The position numbers were made by a program, and so were the translations under genes. This document shows, piece after piece, positions 34,691-46,496 of a stretch of DNA of 64,000 nt. The number at the start of each line of letters is the position of its first letter. Within the stretch, counting starts at the first letter, position 1. This DNA comes from Labia minor (taxonomy: Eukaryota; Arthropoda; Insecta; Dermaptera; Spongiphoridae), in NCBI GenBank assembly GCA_963082975.1, contig OY720344.1, forward strand, positions 87,420,107 through 87,484,106. Reading direction: 5' to 3'. The notes below the pieces were generated by a model. That model was not told the origin of the DNA, ran no database searches, and saw nothing but the letters and a program-made list of their open reading frames with translations.

Positions 34691-36282
34691 TATATTCATA
34701 CACATCGTATTTTTAATATTTTTGTAATAATAATCAGTTTGCTGAAAAAAATAATTATGAATTTTATATATATATATATACGTATATAAATTTCATTTTT
34801 CTCGTGAAGCTGGTGCGCATTCCGTCTGCTTTCAAATTTCTTACGCACAAGTTTTCACTTCTGTCGGCCAGTCCCACGACTGCCAATTCGACTTTTTTTA
34901 ATACTTTCCCTACAAATCCTATAATTTTTTTTTAAATGAGAAAAAATGGATTATGAATAGGACCTTTGCTACTGTATGTAAATTTAATTTTTTTGTTTTT
35001 TTTGTTTTTAAATAATTAAACAAAACATTACTGAAAGTGTAAATTATAAATAAATTTGATTGGATAAAAATTGAATATATTTTAGGATTGTTGAAGATTT
35101 ATAAGGATTGCATGAACTCTCTTCTTCTCCATTGTGTAATTTGAAAGATTGGAAATATATTTTAAATATCAGTAATGTATATAATAAATATTTACAAAAT
35201 TTTTAAAAGTTTTTAACTAATTGTGTGTTTATATTTTAAAGAAAAGTAAGATAAAAAAATGCCTGATATCTGAAAATTATTATTAAAAAGAAATTTCACA
35301 ACACAAATACAAATTCTTTCTTTTATTTTAATTTGATAATTTGAAATTGGTTCATTGAAAATTACTTTTCTATGTTTCTTTAAAGAATTTTATTTTTATT
35401 ACATACCTACTTGCTCATAGAAAAGCAAAGGGAGAGAAAAGAGAATTTAATAATTTAAAAAATAAAATAATTCGAAATGGAGGACGCTAGAATGAGATAG
35501 AAAAATATTTCGATTATTATATTTTTATTATTATTATTTTTATAAAAGGGGTGATTTTTGTTTGGAACAATTTCCCCTTAAGCTTACTCAAACTATTGTG
35601 TGTGTGTTTTGTAATTTTTCTTCCATTTTTCTTTTCTTCTTTCAATGAATTTGCCCTTCAGTACTTGGATTAGAGAGAACACGTAGTTAATTCGTAGTCG
35701 ACTGGGTTTTTACTTCTATTCTAAGACAAACAAACAGTTCAAATACAAACGTAGCAGTGCCTCTGGTTCCGTTGTAATTGGTCAGGCAGAAACATGATGT
35801 TTATTTATTTATCATCCCTCGAATCGACCTCGTGGTCGCAAAATCAACTGAAATCGAAATGTTCCACTATTGTCAATCAAAATCTGGGACAAGCTTGTAA
35901 AAGAAATAATTGATAAGTGAAAAGGCTAATATCAATTAATAATTTTCATGATAATCGTTGGTACAAAAACAACAACACAACAACAACAACATGATGGATT
36001 ATTGCCGCATCAAGATTTATAGTTATTTATTTACTCACCTGGCCAATGATTTGGGTTTGATTTTAAACTAAATCGAATTAATTTGAAAATCACATTCAAA
36101 AATGATTCTTTCCTGGAATTTATGATATAAATCATGATTAATCATTTACACTAAAGTTTAAATCAAATACGTTAAAATGAATATGAATTTTTTTAAAAAT
36201 GAAAATTCATAATAAAAAATTACAGAGAGTTGTTTTATTTCATTTTAAATATATCTATATCTATATATTTTATAAATATATA
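34691..36282. other. AT-rich spacer left of the LTR array
   Basis: No gene is recognised. Slightly GC-richer patches at 34797-34895 and 35690-35880 have no recognisable coding. Confidence 0.45.
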
Positions 36283-37236
36283 AGTTACAATCCTCCACCT
36301 GGATGGCTCAGTTCGGATAGGATTGAAAGGAGGAATGTATTGATGTTAAATGTTTGTTATCAAATTTATTTTATCTAATGGCTGGAGTATAGGAAACAGG
36401 GTTTAAAGTACAGTACAAAATTATTATTTATAATTTTCTTTAATTGCAATAATTATACCGTTGACATAATTTGTGTTACAATTATTTGCAATAAAGTATT
36501 TGTAGAAGCAAATATACGAATGGGGGATTGGGGAGTTGTTCGTTTTGATGTCTGGCTACATTAACATGCCGACCCTATTCGGGAGATTTGATAGACTTGA
36601 CCGCTATGGTCTATCAGGAGGAGTGTGAACTCTGGCAGGTAGCCGTTGCCAGCATATCGCAATTTTCCACGATATCTGTTCACCTCTAGACGAGGAATTT
36701 CACCTCGGGACCACCAGACACTGTAGCACAGGACACGAACGGGGTTAGAAGATTTTATGCGCCGATGAGATTGAGAGCGAGCCGTTTGTTGGTTTAACGA
36801 CTAAATACTGGAAATTAGCCGGAGTTGAGGGTCAATTTGATGTTGATGAAACCGTGATCAAAGTGACGTGAACGCGGGATCGATGACGCTTCAACTGATT
36901 CGAGTAGCGTGAGGAGTTGATATTTAAAGGGGTCTAAACCATTAGTGTTAGTAATGTGTTTAGCCATGTGTGGGAAAATATCTGACTTCGCATGGACCAC
37001 ATGGCCTCGTAGGAATGTCTAGGTTATCTCCCTGGGGGAATTTGTTTATCTTATCGCTTAATGGGCTAACGGTCCAGATGGCTCGGGTGGACCGTGCGAA
37101 AGTTTATATTATCTGAGTGTTGGGGTATCTTTTGGAATCTATTCGAGATGTTGATAATATAATCTTATCTTATCTAGATCCGTTGCAGGCGCGCAAGGGA
37201 ACGTATCTGTTTTATGTCATTAGGGATGACATAACT
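36283..37236 (-). repeat. LTR (left; 3' LTR of left unit)
   Basis: 954 bp, starting AGTTACAATCC and ending GACATAACT on the + strand. No differences from the other two LTRs were noticed by eye. TATA is immediately outside the left edge. Confidence 0.9.
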
Positions 37237-37250
37237 CCTCCCTTCTCAGA
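37237..37250 (-). promoter_or_regulatory. polypurine tract (left unit)
   Basis: The same purine run adjoining the left LTR. Confidence 0.7.
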
Positions 37251-37327
37251 ATGGAATTTCGGGGCTAGGGGGGGTTTCATTGCTTTCTACATACACTCTT
37301 TACATTTTGTTACTTCTTACATTCTCG

Positions 37328-38083
37328 TTACACTGTTACATATTCTTCAACCCTTACACTTTCTTTAACTATTACATTTTCAATTTCAGATTTGTTTAAC
37401 GTACGGCTTGCATAAGCTACTGGTTTGTCATGTTCTCCTTGGGACAAGACGGCTCCTATTGCGTAGTTAGATGCATCAGTTGTTAATTTAAATGGTTTAC
37501 TGAAGTTTGGATATTGTAATAATGGTTCATTTGTTAAGAGAATTTTACATTTTTCGAAACAGTTTTTATATTCTAAATTATTTATATCAATTTTAGAATT
37601 TTTTCTTAATAATTTGGTCATAGGTTTTGTAATTTCCGCGAAGTTCATAATAAATTTTCTATAATAATTTAATAAACCAAGAAAAGATTTAATTTGTTTT
37701 TGTGTTTTCGGAATGGCAAAATTTTTGATTGCAGTAATTTTATCTGGATTAGGTTTTACTCCTTCAGGTGTTATTATGTGGCCAAGGAATGCAACTTCTC
37801 TCTTCAAGAAATCACACTTGTCCAATTTAATTTTAAAATTTGCTTTTGTTAATCGATCGAATACTAAATTTAGATGTCGAATATGTTCATCGAGGGTTGT
37901 TGAAAATAATATTATATCGTCTAAATACACTAGACAAAATTTATTTATCAAGCCACGTAGAACATTGTCCATTACTCCTTGAAAAGTAGATGGGGCGTTT
38001 GATAAACCGAAAGGCATCCTAACAAACTCGTAATGACCGTGTTCTGTGTTGAATGCAGTTTTATGAATGTCTTCAGGATTCAA
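37328..38083 (-). pseudogene. gypsy pol fragment of left unit: RT plus start of RNase H, fused to 3' region
   Basis: Residues 1-234 match the right unit's pol (YLDD at 53-56, TTDAS at 201). After KSEI it jumps into unrelated 3' sequence ([17 protein letters not shown]) because about 2.7 kb is deleted. In the right unit the two breakpoints lie near 40670 and 43355 and share AAT. The RNase H domain is cut after its first catalytic Asp, and integrase is missing. The listed start is an internal Leu codon and not an initiator. Inactive. Confidence 0.85.
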
Positions 38084-38178
38084 TTCAACTTGATGGAATC
38101 CCAGAGCGAAATCTAATGTTTTTAAAATATTGAAAAGAGCCTAATTTATCTAAAATATAGGTTATATTTGGTATAGGA

Positions 38179-38960
38179 CAGGGATGGCGAACCTATGGCA
38201 CGCGTGAAAAATTTCATGACACGCATAAAGACAAAATTATTTTTTTTTGAATAATTATAACTTTTTACAATAGAAATAAATTAAAAATGAATAAATCACA
38301 TTGAAATTAAAATTTATGAAATTTGAAGTACTGAATATTTATTTATCTATCTTAGTAGATTAAACCGACAAATTAAACATTTTATTAAGCTGAAATATCG
38401 CTTGAATTCCCTCGCGGTATAAAACATTCATGATTGATAGACTCAGTGTATACCGTTTGGACTTCTATTATGTCATTGCGTGTTGTTACCGTACAAATAG
38501 CATTGTTCAGGATTTAAAATTTTTTTTTTTTGCATATCTTTACTCTTCATGACCTGGGGAACCCAACTATAACTTTTGTATTTTTCCTGTCTGTCATTTT
38601 ATTTGTCTGTTTGTCTGGGAAATTGTGAAGTTATAAACTTCAAATTGATTGGGGCGATGAAATACGCCTATTACCAGAATATTCTTATATGCTCTTATTT
38701 TAATATATGCTGTAAATTTTATCAATATTTATTATAAAAAGAAAAATTAATTTTATAAAATTTGTATCAAGCTTTGCTTTAAAATTTTGAAAATATGTTA
38801 TAAAATTATTTAATGATTGTGTTTGTGTTTGGGGGTGTAAATAATGTATTTTAAAATTTTTCTTGAGGTGTTAAAAGAATATTATTTTTTGAAATTACAT
38901 TTCGCTTTTAATTTTCTTAAGTTATCTATGTCTAAAAGAATGTGAAATGAATTATGGAAA
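38179..38960. mobile_element. hAT-derived insertion between gag and RT (left unit)
   Basis: CAGGGATGGCGAACCTATGG at 38179 is a typical hAT left end. The matching right end was not found. Sequence up to gag is AT-rich and includes CCTGTCTGTC runs. It is the same as at 44151 except for rare substitutions. Confidence 0.55.
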
Positions 38961-39137
38961 TTATATAAATGAAATTTTAAATTTTAATTTGTTTTGAAAA
39001 TTTCGAAAAATTTTTAAAAATCGCGTGATTTTCTGATTAAAATGTGGCGTTAATTGTGTGGAGGGGTCACCATTGAATATTGGGATTATTTCTATATATT
39101 CTTTTAAATCACACATTGACATTGCTTGTTCGGCCAT
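38961..39137 (-). pseudogene. gag N-terminus, truncated (left unit)
   Basis: A 58-codon frame starting MAEQAMSMCDLKEYIEIIPI, with IFNGDPST resembling the gag start of insect gypsy-group elements. The remainder of gag and the protease is replaced by AT-rich insertion sequence. Same as the right unit's frame. Confidence 0.5.
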
Positions 39138-39553
39138 AATTATATAAAAAAATTTATTTATTATTTATTAAAATTTTGTTAATTTTATTTTTGTTTTCCA
39201 ATTATCCTTTACAATATATTTTTTCTTTTAAATTATTATTTTGTTAGATTAATTATGAAAGGAATATATGATGATATTATTTTATAAAGAGAGAGATAAA
39301 TAAAGAACTTAATATGTTTAAAGACTCACCCTCAATCACTCACTGCGACAAATTTCTTCAATTTTGTATCAGCTTTTATCACTTGTTTCACTTATCACTT
39401 TCCTTAGACTTCAGGCGCCAGACAACAATTTTATCACCACAACACTTGATGAAACGGGGAACTGTTTCCTGTTGATAACGTCGATCGGGTGTTTGATTTT
39501 TCAAACGATCAAGTCTTCAGGGTTCGATGTCTCTGCGTTACATCCAGTTCAAT

Positions 39554-39571
39554 GTCCCTGTTCGGGCGCCA
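39554..39571 (-). promoter_or_regulatory. primer binding site, tRNA-Lys type (left unit)
   Basis: Identical 18-base site abutting the middle LTR. It shows that the left internal region was itself once a normal element. Confidence 0.85.
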
Positions 39572-40524
39572 GTTACAATCCTCCACCTGGATGGCTCAGT
39601 TCGGATAGGATTGAAAGGAGGAATGTATTGATGTTAAATGTTTGTTATCAAATTTATTTTATCTAATGGCTGGAGTATAGGAAACAGGGTTTAAAGTACA
39701 GTACAAAATTATTATTTATAATTTTCTTTAATTGCAATAATTATACCGTTGACATAATTTGTGTTACAATTATTTGCAATAAAGTATTTGTAGAAGCAAA
39801 TATACGAATGGGGGATTGGGGAGTTGTTCGTTTTGATGTCTGGCTACATTAACATGCCGACCCTATTCGGGAGATTTGATAGACTTGACCGCTATGGTCT
39901 ATCAGGAGGAGTGTGAACTCTGGCAGGTAGCCGTTGCCAGCATATCGCAATTTTCCACGATATCTGTTCACCTCTAGACGAGGAATTTCACCTCGGGACC
40001 ACCAGACACTGTAGCACAGGACACGAACGGGGTTAGAAGATTTTATGCGCCGATGAGATTGAGAGCGAGCCGTTTGTTGGTTTAACGACTAAATACTGGA
40101 AATTAGCCGGAGTTGAGGGTCAATTTGATGTTGATGAAACCGTGATCAAAGTGACGTGAACGCGGGATCGATGACGCTTCAACTGATTCGAGTAGCGTGA
40201 GGAGTTGATATTTAAAGGGGTCTAAACCATTAGTGTTAGTAATGTGTTTAGCCATGTGTGGGAAAATATCTGACTTCGCATGGACCACATGGCCTCGTAG
40301 GAATGTCTAGGTTATCTCCCTGGGGGAATTTGTTTATCTTATCGCTTAATGGGCTAACGGTCCAGATGGCTCGGGTGGACCGTGCGAAAGTTTATATTAT
40401 CTGAGTGTTGGGGTATCTTTTGGAATCTATTCGAGATGTTGATAATATAATCTTATCTTATCTAGATCCGTTGCAGGCGCGCAAGGGAACGTATCTGTTT
40501 TATGTCATTAGGGATGACATAACT
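39571..40524 (-). repeat. LTR (middle, shared by both units)
   Basis: 954 bp. It serves as 5' LTR of the left unit (a primer site abuts it) and as 3' LTR of the right unit (a polypurine tract abuts it). This is the signature of recombination between LTRs or of tandem duplication. Confidence 0.9.
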
Positions 40525-40538
40525 CCTCCCTTCTCAGA
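40525..40538 (-). promoter_or_regulatory. polypurine tract (right unit)
   Basis: Minus strand CTGAGAAGGGAGG directly before the 3' LTR. It is the expected plus-strand priming site. Confidence 0.7.
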
Positions 40539-41610
40539 ATGGAATTTCGGGGCTAGGGGGGGTTTCATTGCTTTCTACATACACTCTTTACATTTTGTTA
40601 CTTCTTACATTCTCGTTACACTGTTACATATTCTTCAACCCTTACACTTTCTTTAACTATTACATTTTCAATAATTTTCACTTTAACTTTTCCACTTTAC
40701 TTTAACTATTTCACATTACTTTAACTTTTCACTCTTTCTTTAATTTTTTCATATTTTTATTAATTTTATTTTTCTTCAATTTTTTCAATTTTAATTAACT
40801 TTTAATTTTTCTTTAATTTTATTAACATTTTATTAATTTTATTAATTTTATTAATTTTATTAATTTTATTAAGTTCTTTTCTCTCTATTTCAATTCAATT
40901 TATTTATTTTTCATATTATTTTTATTGGAAATTAACAATGGTATTTTCTTGTTATTTTTGTTACAATATTTTTATTATTAATTTTACAATTATCATTCTT
41001 AATTTTATATATTCCTTTTTTTTTTAGTATTAGTTTAAATTGTTGCAGGATAATAGGATTTTATTATTGTCGTTTACATTTGACATTACAATTTCTGTAT
41101 TTGGAATTATTAAGTAATTTATAAAATTGACAATTTTCAAGTTTGTGATTTTGAATTAACATTTTAATACAATTGGAGATATAATCATAATTTAGTTTAC
41201 AATATAATATTTCATGTAGCTAGAACCATGTATCAATTTTTGTTACCTTATTATTATCTGAAATAGCTAAATTTTGAAAAGTTTAATTTATAATATAGTT
41301 TTTATTATTTATTAAAATTGGCAAAGGTGTGAATTGATAAATGTTTCTATTTGTTTGTTTATAATAATTTCTAAAATGATATTGATATAATTATTATGTA
41401 GTTTACAAAGTGTTTTCACAAATAAGTAAGTTTGCTAGAAATCATTGAATTTAATTGTTAATTGATTTGTTTCGAATGTTTTTTTATTAGTTCTTTTATG
41501 ACTAAGCAAGTTGTCGATTTTGTCATTTTGAATTTTCATGTTGTGATTTAAAGATTGAAATATGATAAGTGTTCATTATAAAGGGGTTATATTTTTTTTA
41601 TTATTTTATT
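40539..41610 (-). other. 3' region of right unit, AT-rich; possible eroded env position
   Basis: About 1 kb between pol and the polypurine tract, where errantivirus-type relatives carry env. No long frame is open. It includes five copies of the 9-mer TTTTATTAA (40828-40872) and pyrimidine-rich stretches (ACTTTAACTT and variants). Identity as env is only inferred from position. Confidence 0.3.
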
Positions 41611-44055
41611 TTATTTATTGTTTTGTTTTCTTTTTGGTCTTTTAATATTTGAAATGTGGATTTTCTCGCCAGTTTGTGTGTTTTTAGGGATAATTTTAGC
41701 TGTTTTTAATTTTTTGTTTGTTTCTTTAAGTGTTTCGATTTTGAATTTATTTTTAGTTTTCTGACATTTTTGTTTATCTTTAACATGAATTTTTTCTGGT
41801 AGTTCGGGGAGTTCTTCTCTGTTTAAATTTAATTTTGAAATTGTTTTTTCTTTATTTTTATTAATTTGTTGTCTTACTTGGTCAAAAATAAATTTAGTTT
41901 TCTCTTTGTGATTTTGATTATAATTTGAAATTACTTGATGAGTAATATCTACATTTTGCAAATTGTCGGTATCTAAATGTCCTGATAAAATTTCAAATGG
42001 GGTAAATTTTGTTGTTGAATGAATTGTGTTATTATACGCTATTAAACTATATTTTACTTTAGTTGAAATAGGTTCTGATTTAAATTCGTCGCGATTGTTA
42101 TAAAGTCGAATGTGTTCAATTAATGTTGAATGGAATCTTTCAATGTTTCCGTTCGATTCAGGATGTTGAGTGCAAATAAAGTGAATGTCAATTTTATGTA
42201 ATTTTAAAAATTCTTGTACTAGTCCATTTTTAAATTCTAAACCGTTATCTGAAATTATTAATTTTGGTATTCCGTGGTGGGTAAAGAAATCTAATAAATT
42301 TTCAGCTATTTCTGTTCTTTCTAAAGATTTTAATGGATATGCTATCGCAAATTTTGAAAATGAATCAATTATCGTTAAAAATTTCTGTTTTTCTAAAGTG
42401 AGAGTATCGATGTGTAATGTTTCTAAAGGTTTAATTGAAGTGGGGGTGATATTAAATTTAGTTTTAATTGGATTTCTGTCATATTTAGTAATTTGACAAA
42501 TATCGCAATTGTTTATATAATTTGAAATGGAACCTTTTAAGTTTGGCCAAAAGTATCTAGTTTTTAATTTTTTAAGACATTCGTCTATTCCACGGTGATT
42601 CGATTTTCCTTCATGATAATTTTTTATTGTTTCAATTTGGTCGTCTGGATTTTCAATATCTTCTAATAGTTTAGAACAATGAAAGAAATTTATGTAATAT
42701 TTTTTAAAGTGTTTATCTATTAATTTATCTAAATTTTCGAAAATATTAAATTTTGAAAAAATGTAATAATTACGTTTTGGTACTAAATTTTCTTTAAAAA
42801 GGGTTATAATGTTTTTAGAGAAGTCTTGTTGATTGGTGTTAAAAATAAATCTTTGATGTTTTTTGCCAAAAAGCTTTTTTATTTCAATTGAATGTGGGGA
42901 GTTTGAAATATTTATTATCATTTGATTCGAATAGTAATTTAATGGTTTTAAACTTTCTTTAATATTTTTATAAATTTGATCTTCTGTTTCCGATTCTGAA
43001 TTTGTCTCGTCTGTGTGATTGTCATTTGTTTGATTGTCGGAATTAAACGTTTGATCATTATTTTCATGGATATTTAAATTTTGAATTTGATTTAAATTCT
43101 GATCTACAGGGTTACGAGAGAGGAAATCTGCTATCTGATTCGCGTTACCTTTTATATAATGAATTTCAAAATCATATTCGTCTAGTTGGCTTTTCCATCT
43201 TAAGAATTTCGAATTTGGTTCTTTTAATGAAGCTAGCCATTGGAGTGGCTTGTGGTCTGAATAAATATGAAATTTTCTGCCGAAGAGATATGGTCTAAAG
43301 TGTTTACATGCCCAATAGATACTTAGAAATTCCTTTTCAATTGTCGAATAGTTAATTTCAGATTTGTTTAACGTACGGCTTGCATAAGCTACTGGTTTGT
43401 CATGTTCTCCTTGGGACAAGACGGCTCCTATTGCGTAGTTAGATGCATCAGTTGTTAATTTAAATGGTTTACTGAAGTTTGGATATTGTAATAATGGTTC
43501 ATTTGTTAAGAGAATTTTACATTTTTCGAAACAGTTTTTATATTCTAAATTATTTATATCAATTTTAGAATTTTTTCTTAATAATTTGGTCATAGGTTTT
43601 GTAATTTCCGCGAAGTTCATAATAAATTTTCTATAATAATTTAATAAACCAAGAAAAGATTTAATTTGTTTTTGTGTTTTCGGAATGGCAAAATTTTTGA
43701 TTGCAGTAATTTTATCTGGATTAGGTTTTACTCCTTCAGGTGTTATTATGTGGCCAAGGAATGCAACTTCTCTCTTCAAGAAATCACACTTGTCCAATTT
43801 AATTTTAAAATTTGCTTTTGTTAATCGATCGAATACTAAATTTAGATGTCGAATATGTTCATCGAGGGTTGTTGAAAATAATATTATATCGTCTAAATAC
43901 ACTAGACAAAATTTATTTATCAAGCCACGTAGAACATTGTCCATTACTCCTTGAAAAGTAGATGGGGCGTTTGATAAACCGAAAGGCATCCTAACAAACT
44001 CGTAATGACCGTGTTCTGTGTTGAATGCAGTTTTATGAATGTCTTCAGGATTCAA
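41611..44055 (-). CDS. pol: gypsy-group pol: RT-RNase H-integrase (right unit)
   Basis: An 814-codon open frame on the minus strand, part of a larger polyprotein. [15 protein letters not shown] and YLDD (53-56). RNase H: D203, E242, D267 and D310. Integrase: zinc site H481/H487/C517/C520, catalytic D550, D603 and E639 (35 residues apart), then a basic tail with HISNIKRPKRK. The listed start is an internal Leu. The frame really continues to about 44090, where an extra A in an A run breaks it from the upstream [14 protein letters not shown] segment. The first RT part and the protease are lost to a hAT insertion. Catalytic residues are intact, but expression as a full polyprotein is not possible from this copy. 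Confidence 0.88.
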   Translation of the reverse strand: MNPEDIHKTAFNTEHGHYEFVRMPFGLSNAPSTFQGVMDNVLRGLINKFCLVYLDDIILFSTTLDEHIRHLNLVFDRLTKANFKIKLDKCDFLKREVAFLGHIITPEGVKPNPDKITAIKNFAIPKTQKQIKSFLGLLNYYRKFIMNFAEITKPMTKLLRKNSKIDINNLEYKNCFEKCKILLTNEPLLQYPNFSKPFKLTTDASNYAIGAVLSQGEHDKPVAYASRTLNKSEINYSTIEKEFLSIYWACKHFRPYLFGRKFHIYSDHKPLQWLASLKEPNSKFLRWKSQLDEYDFEIHYIKGNANQIADFLSRNPVDQNLNQIQNLNIHENNDQTFNSDNQTNDNHTDETNSESETEDQIYKNIKESLKPLNYYSNQMIINISNSPHSIEIKKLFGKKHQRFIFNTNQQDFSKNIITLFKENLVPKRNYYIFSKFNIFENLDKLIDKHFKKYYINFFHCSKLLEDIENPDDQIETIKNYHEGKSNHRGIDECLKKLKTRYFWPNLKGSISNYINNCDICQITKYDRNPIKTKFNITPTSIKPLETLHIDTLTLEKQKFLTIIDSFSKFAIAYPLKSLERTEIAENLLDFFTHHGIPKLIISDNGLEFKNGLVQEFLKLHKIDIHFICTQHPESNGNIERFHSTLIEHIRLYNNRDEFKSEPISTKVKYSLIAYNNTIHSTTKFTPFEILSGHLDTDNLQNVDITHQVISNYNQNHKEKTKFIFDQVRQQINKNKEKTISKLNLNREELPELPEKIHVKDKQKCQKTKNKFKIETLKETNKKLKTAKIIPKNTQTGEKIHISNIKRPKRKQNNK

Positions 44056-44150
44056 TTCAACTTGATGGAATCCCAGAGCGAAATCTAATGTTTTTAAAAT
44101 ATTGAAAAGAGCCTAATTTATCTAAAATATAGGTTATATTTGGTATAGGA

Positions 44151-44932
44151 CAGGGATGGCGAACCTATGGCACGCGTGAAAAATTTCATGACACGCATAA
44201 AGACAAAATTATTTTTTTTTGAATAATTATAACTTTTTACAATAGAAATAAATTAAAAATGAATAAATCACATTGAAATTAAAATTTATGAAATTTGAAG
44301 TACTGAATATTTATTTATCTATCTTAGTAGATTAAACCGACAAATTAAACATTTTATTAAGCTGAAATATCGCTTGAATTCCCTCGCGGTATAAAACATT
44401 CATGATTGATAGACTCAGTGTATACCGTTTGGACTTCTATTATGTCATTGCGTGTTGTTACCGTACAAATAGCATTGTTCAGGATTTAAAATTTTTTTTT
44501 TTTGCATATCTTTACTCTTCATGACCTGGGGAACCCAACTATAACTTTTGTATTTTTCCTGTCTGTCATTTTATTTGTCTGTTTGTCTGGGAAATTGTGA
44601 AGTTATAAACTTCAAATTGATTGGGGCGATGAAATACACCTATTACCAGAATATTCTTATATGCTCTTATTTTAATATATGCTGTAAATTTTATCAATAT
44701 TTATTATAAAAAGAAAAATTAATTTTATAAAATTTGTATCAAGCTTTGCTTTAAAATTTTGAAAATATGTTATAAAATTATTTAATGATTGTGTTTGTGT
44801 TTGGGGGTGTAAATAATGTATTTTAAAATTTTTCTTGAGGTGTTAAAAGAATATTATTTTTTGAAATTACATTTCGCTTTTAATTTTCTTAAGTTATCTA
44901 TGTCTAAAAGAATGTGAAATGAATTATGGAAA
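44151..44932. mobile_element. hAT-derived insertion between gag and RT (right unit)
   Basis: The same CAGGGATGGCGAACCTATGG end and interior as the left unit, with one visible difference (cacc versus cgcc near 44637). Its presence in both units dates it before the array formed. Confidence 0.55.
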
Positions 44933-45109
44933 TTATATAAATGAAATTTTAAATTTTAATTTGTTTTGAAAATTTCGAAAAATTTTTAAAAATCGCGTGA
45001 TTTTCTGATTAAAATGTGGCGTTAATTGTGTGGAGGGGTCACCATTGAATATTGGGATTATTTCTATATATTCTTTTAAATCACACATTGACATTGCTTG
45101 TTCGGCCAT
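44933..45109 (-). pseudogene. gag: gag N-terminus, truncated (right unit)
   Basis: ATG at 45109, 58 codons, TAA at 44933. Begins MAEQAMSMCDL with IIPIFNGDPS. It lies 416 bp inside the primer site, a normal leader length. No nucleocapsid zinc knuckle or protease follows. Confidence 0.5.
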
Positions 45110-45525
45110 AATTATATAAAAAAATTTATTTATTATTTATTAAAATTTTGTTAATTTTATTTTTGTTTTCCAATTATCCTTTACAATATATTTTTTCTTT
45201 TAAATTATTATTTTGTTAGATTAATTATGAAAGGAATATATGATGATATTATTTTATAAAGAGAGAGATAAATAAAGAACTTAATATGTTTAAAGACTCA
45301 CCCTCAATCACTCACTGCGACAAATTTCTTCAATTTTGTATCAGCTTTTATCACTTGTTTCACTTATCACTTTCTTTAGACTTCAGGCGCCAGACAACAA
45401 TTTTATCACCACAACACTTGATGAAACGGGGAACTGTTTCCTGTTGATAACGTCGATCGGGTGTTTGATTTTTCAAACGATCAAGTCTTCAGGGTTCGAT
45501 GTCTCTGCGTTACATCCAGTTCAAT

Positions 45526-45543
45526 GTCCCTGTTCGGGCGCCA
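45526..45543 (-). promoter_or_regulatory. primer binding site, tRNA-Lys type (right unit)
   Basis: On the minus strand TGGCGCCCGAACAGGGAC, an 18-base tRNA-Lys type primer site. Its first T is the last base of the LTR, so LTR and primer site overlap by one base. Confidence 0.85.
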
Positions 45544-46496
45544 GTTACAATCCTCCACCTGGATGGCTCAGTTCGGATAGGATTGAAAGGAGGAATGTAT
45601 TGATGTTAAATGTTTGTTATCAAATTTATTTTATCTAATGGCTGGAGTATAGGAAACAGGGTTTAAAGTACAGTACAAAATTATTATTTATAATTTTCTT
45701 TAATTGCAATAATTATACCGTTGACATAATTTGTGTTACAATTATTTGCAATAAAGTATTTGTAGAAGCAAATATACGAATGGGGGATTGGGGAGTTGTT
45801 CGTTTTGATGTCTGGCTACATTAACATGCCGACCCTATTCGGGAGATTTGATAGACTTGACCGCTATGGTCTATCAGGAGGAGTGTGAACTCTGGCAGGT
45901 AGCCGTTGCCAGCATATCGCAATTTTCCACGATATCTGTTCACCTCTAGACGAGGAATTTCACCTCGGGACCACCAGACACTGTAGCACAGGACACGAAC
46001 GGGGTTAGAAGATTTTATGCGCCGATGAGATTGAGAGCGAGCCGTTTGTTGGTTTAACGACTAAATACTGGAAATTAGCCGGAGTTGAGGGTCAATTTGA
46101 TGTTGATGAAACCGTGATCAAAGTGACGTGAACGCGGGATCGATGACGCTTCAACTGATTCGAGTAGCGTGAGGAGTTGATATTTAAAGGGGTCTAAACC
46201 ATTAGTGTTAGTAATGTGTTTAGCCATGTGTGGGAAAATATCTGACTTCGCATGGACCACATGGCCTCGTAGGAATGTCTAGGTTATCTCCCTGGGGGAA
46301 TTTGTTTATCTTATCGCTTAATGGGCTAACGGTCCAGATGGCTCGGGTGGACCGTGCGAAAGTTTATATTATCTGAGTGTTGGGGTATCTTTTGGAATCT
46401 ATTCGAGATGTTGATAATATAATCTTATCTTATCTAGATCCGTTGCAGGCGCGCAAGGGAACGTATCTGTTTTATGTCATTAGGGATGACATAACT
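45543..46496 (-). repeat. LTR (right; 5' LTR of right unit)
   Basis: 954 bp, ending GACATAACT, then TATA of the flank. The primer site lies immediately on its inner side. Confidence 0.9.

Larger units (their letters stand above)
36283..46496 (-). mobile_element. tandem gypsy-group LTR retrotransposon array (LTR-int-LTR-int-LTR)
   Basis: Three 954-bp LTRs at 36283, 39571 and 45543 enclose internal regions of 2,334 bp (left) and 5,018 bp (right). Termini are AGTTA...TAACT, as in the Drosophila gypsy group, rather than TG...CA. TATA flanks both outer edges, which would fit a 4-bp duplication. Orientation is minus. Both internal regions share a hAT insertion and the same gag and RT lesions. The left lacks about 2.7 kb of pol and 3' region. 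Very few substitutions separate the copies, so the array is recent. It cannot be autonomous. Confidence 0.9.

Noticed and set aside
36815-37000. 61-codon frames repeated at 36815, 40103 and 46075
   Set aside because: These are the same stretch of the LTR repeated three times. No protein features.
37713-37982. Frames antisense to pol (also 43685-43954 and 42185-42496)
   Set aside because: They are shadows of the opposite-strand RT and integrase coding region.
40539-41610. env gene of the LTR element
   Set aside because: The position fits, but no open frame or recognisable envelope motif is visible. Kept only as a low-confidence region.
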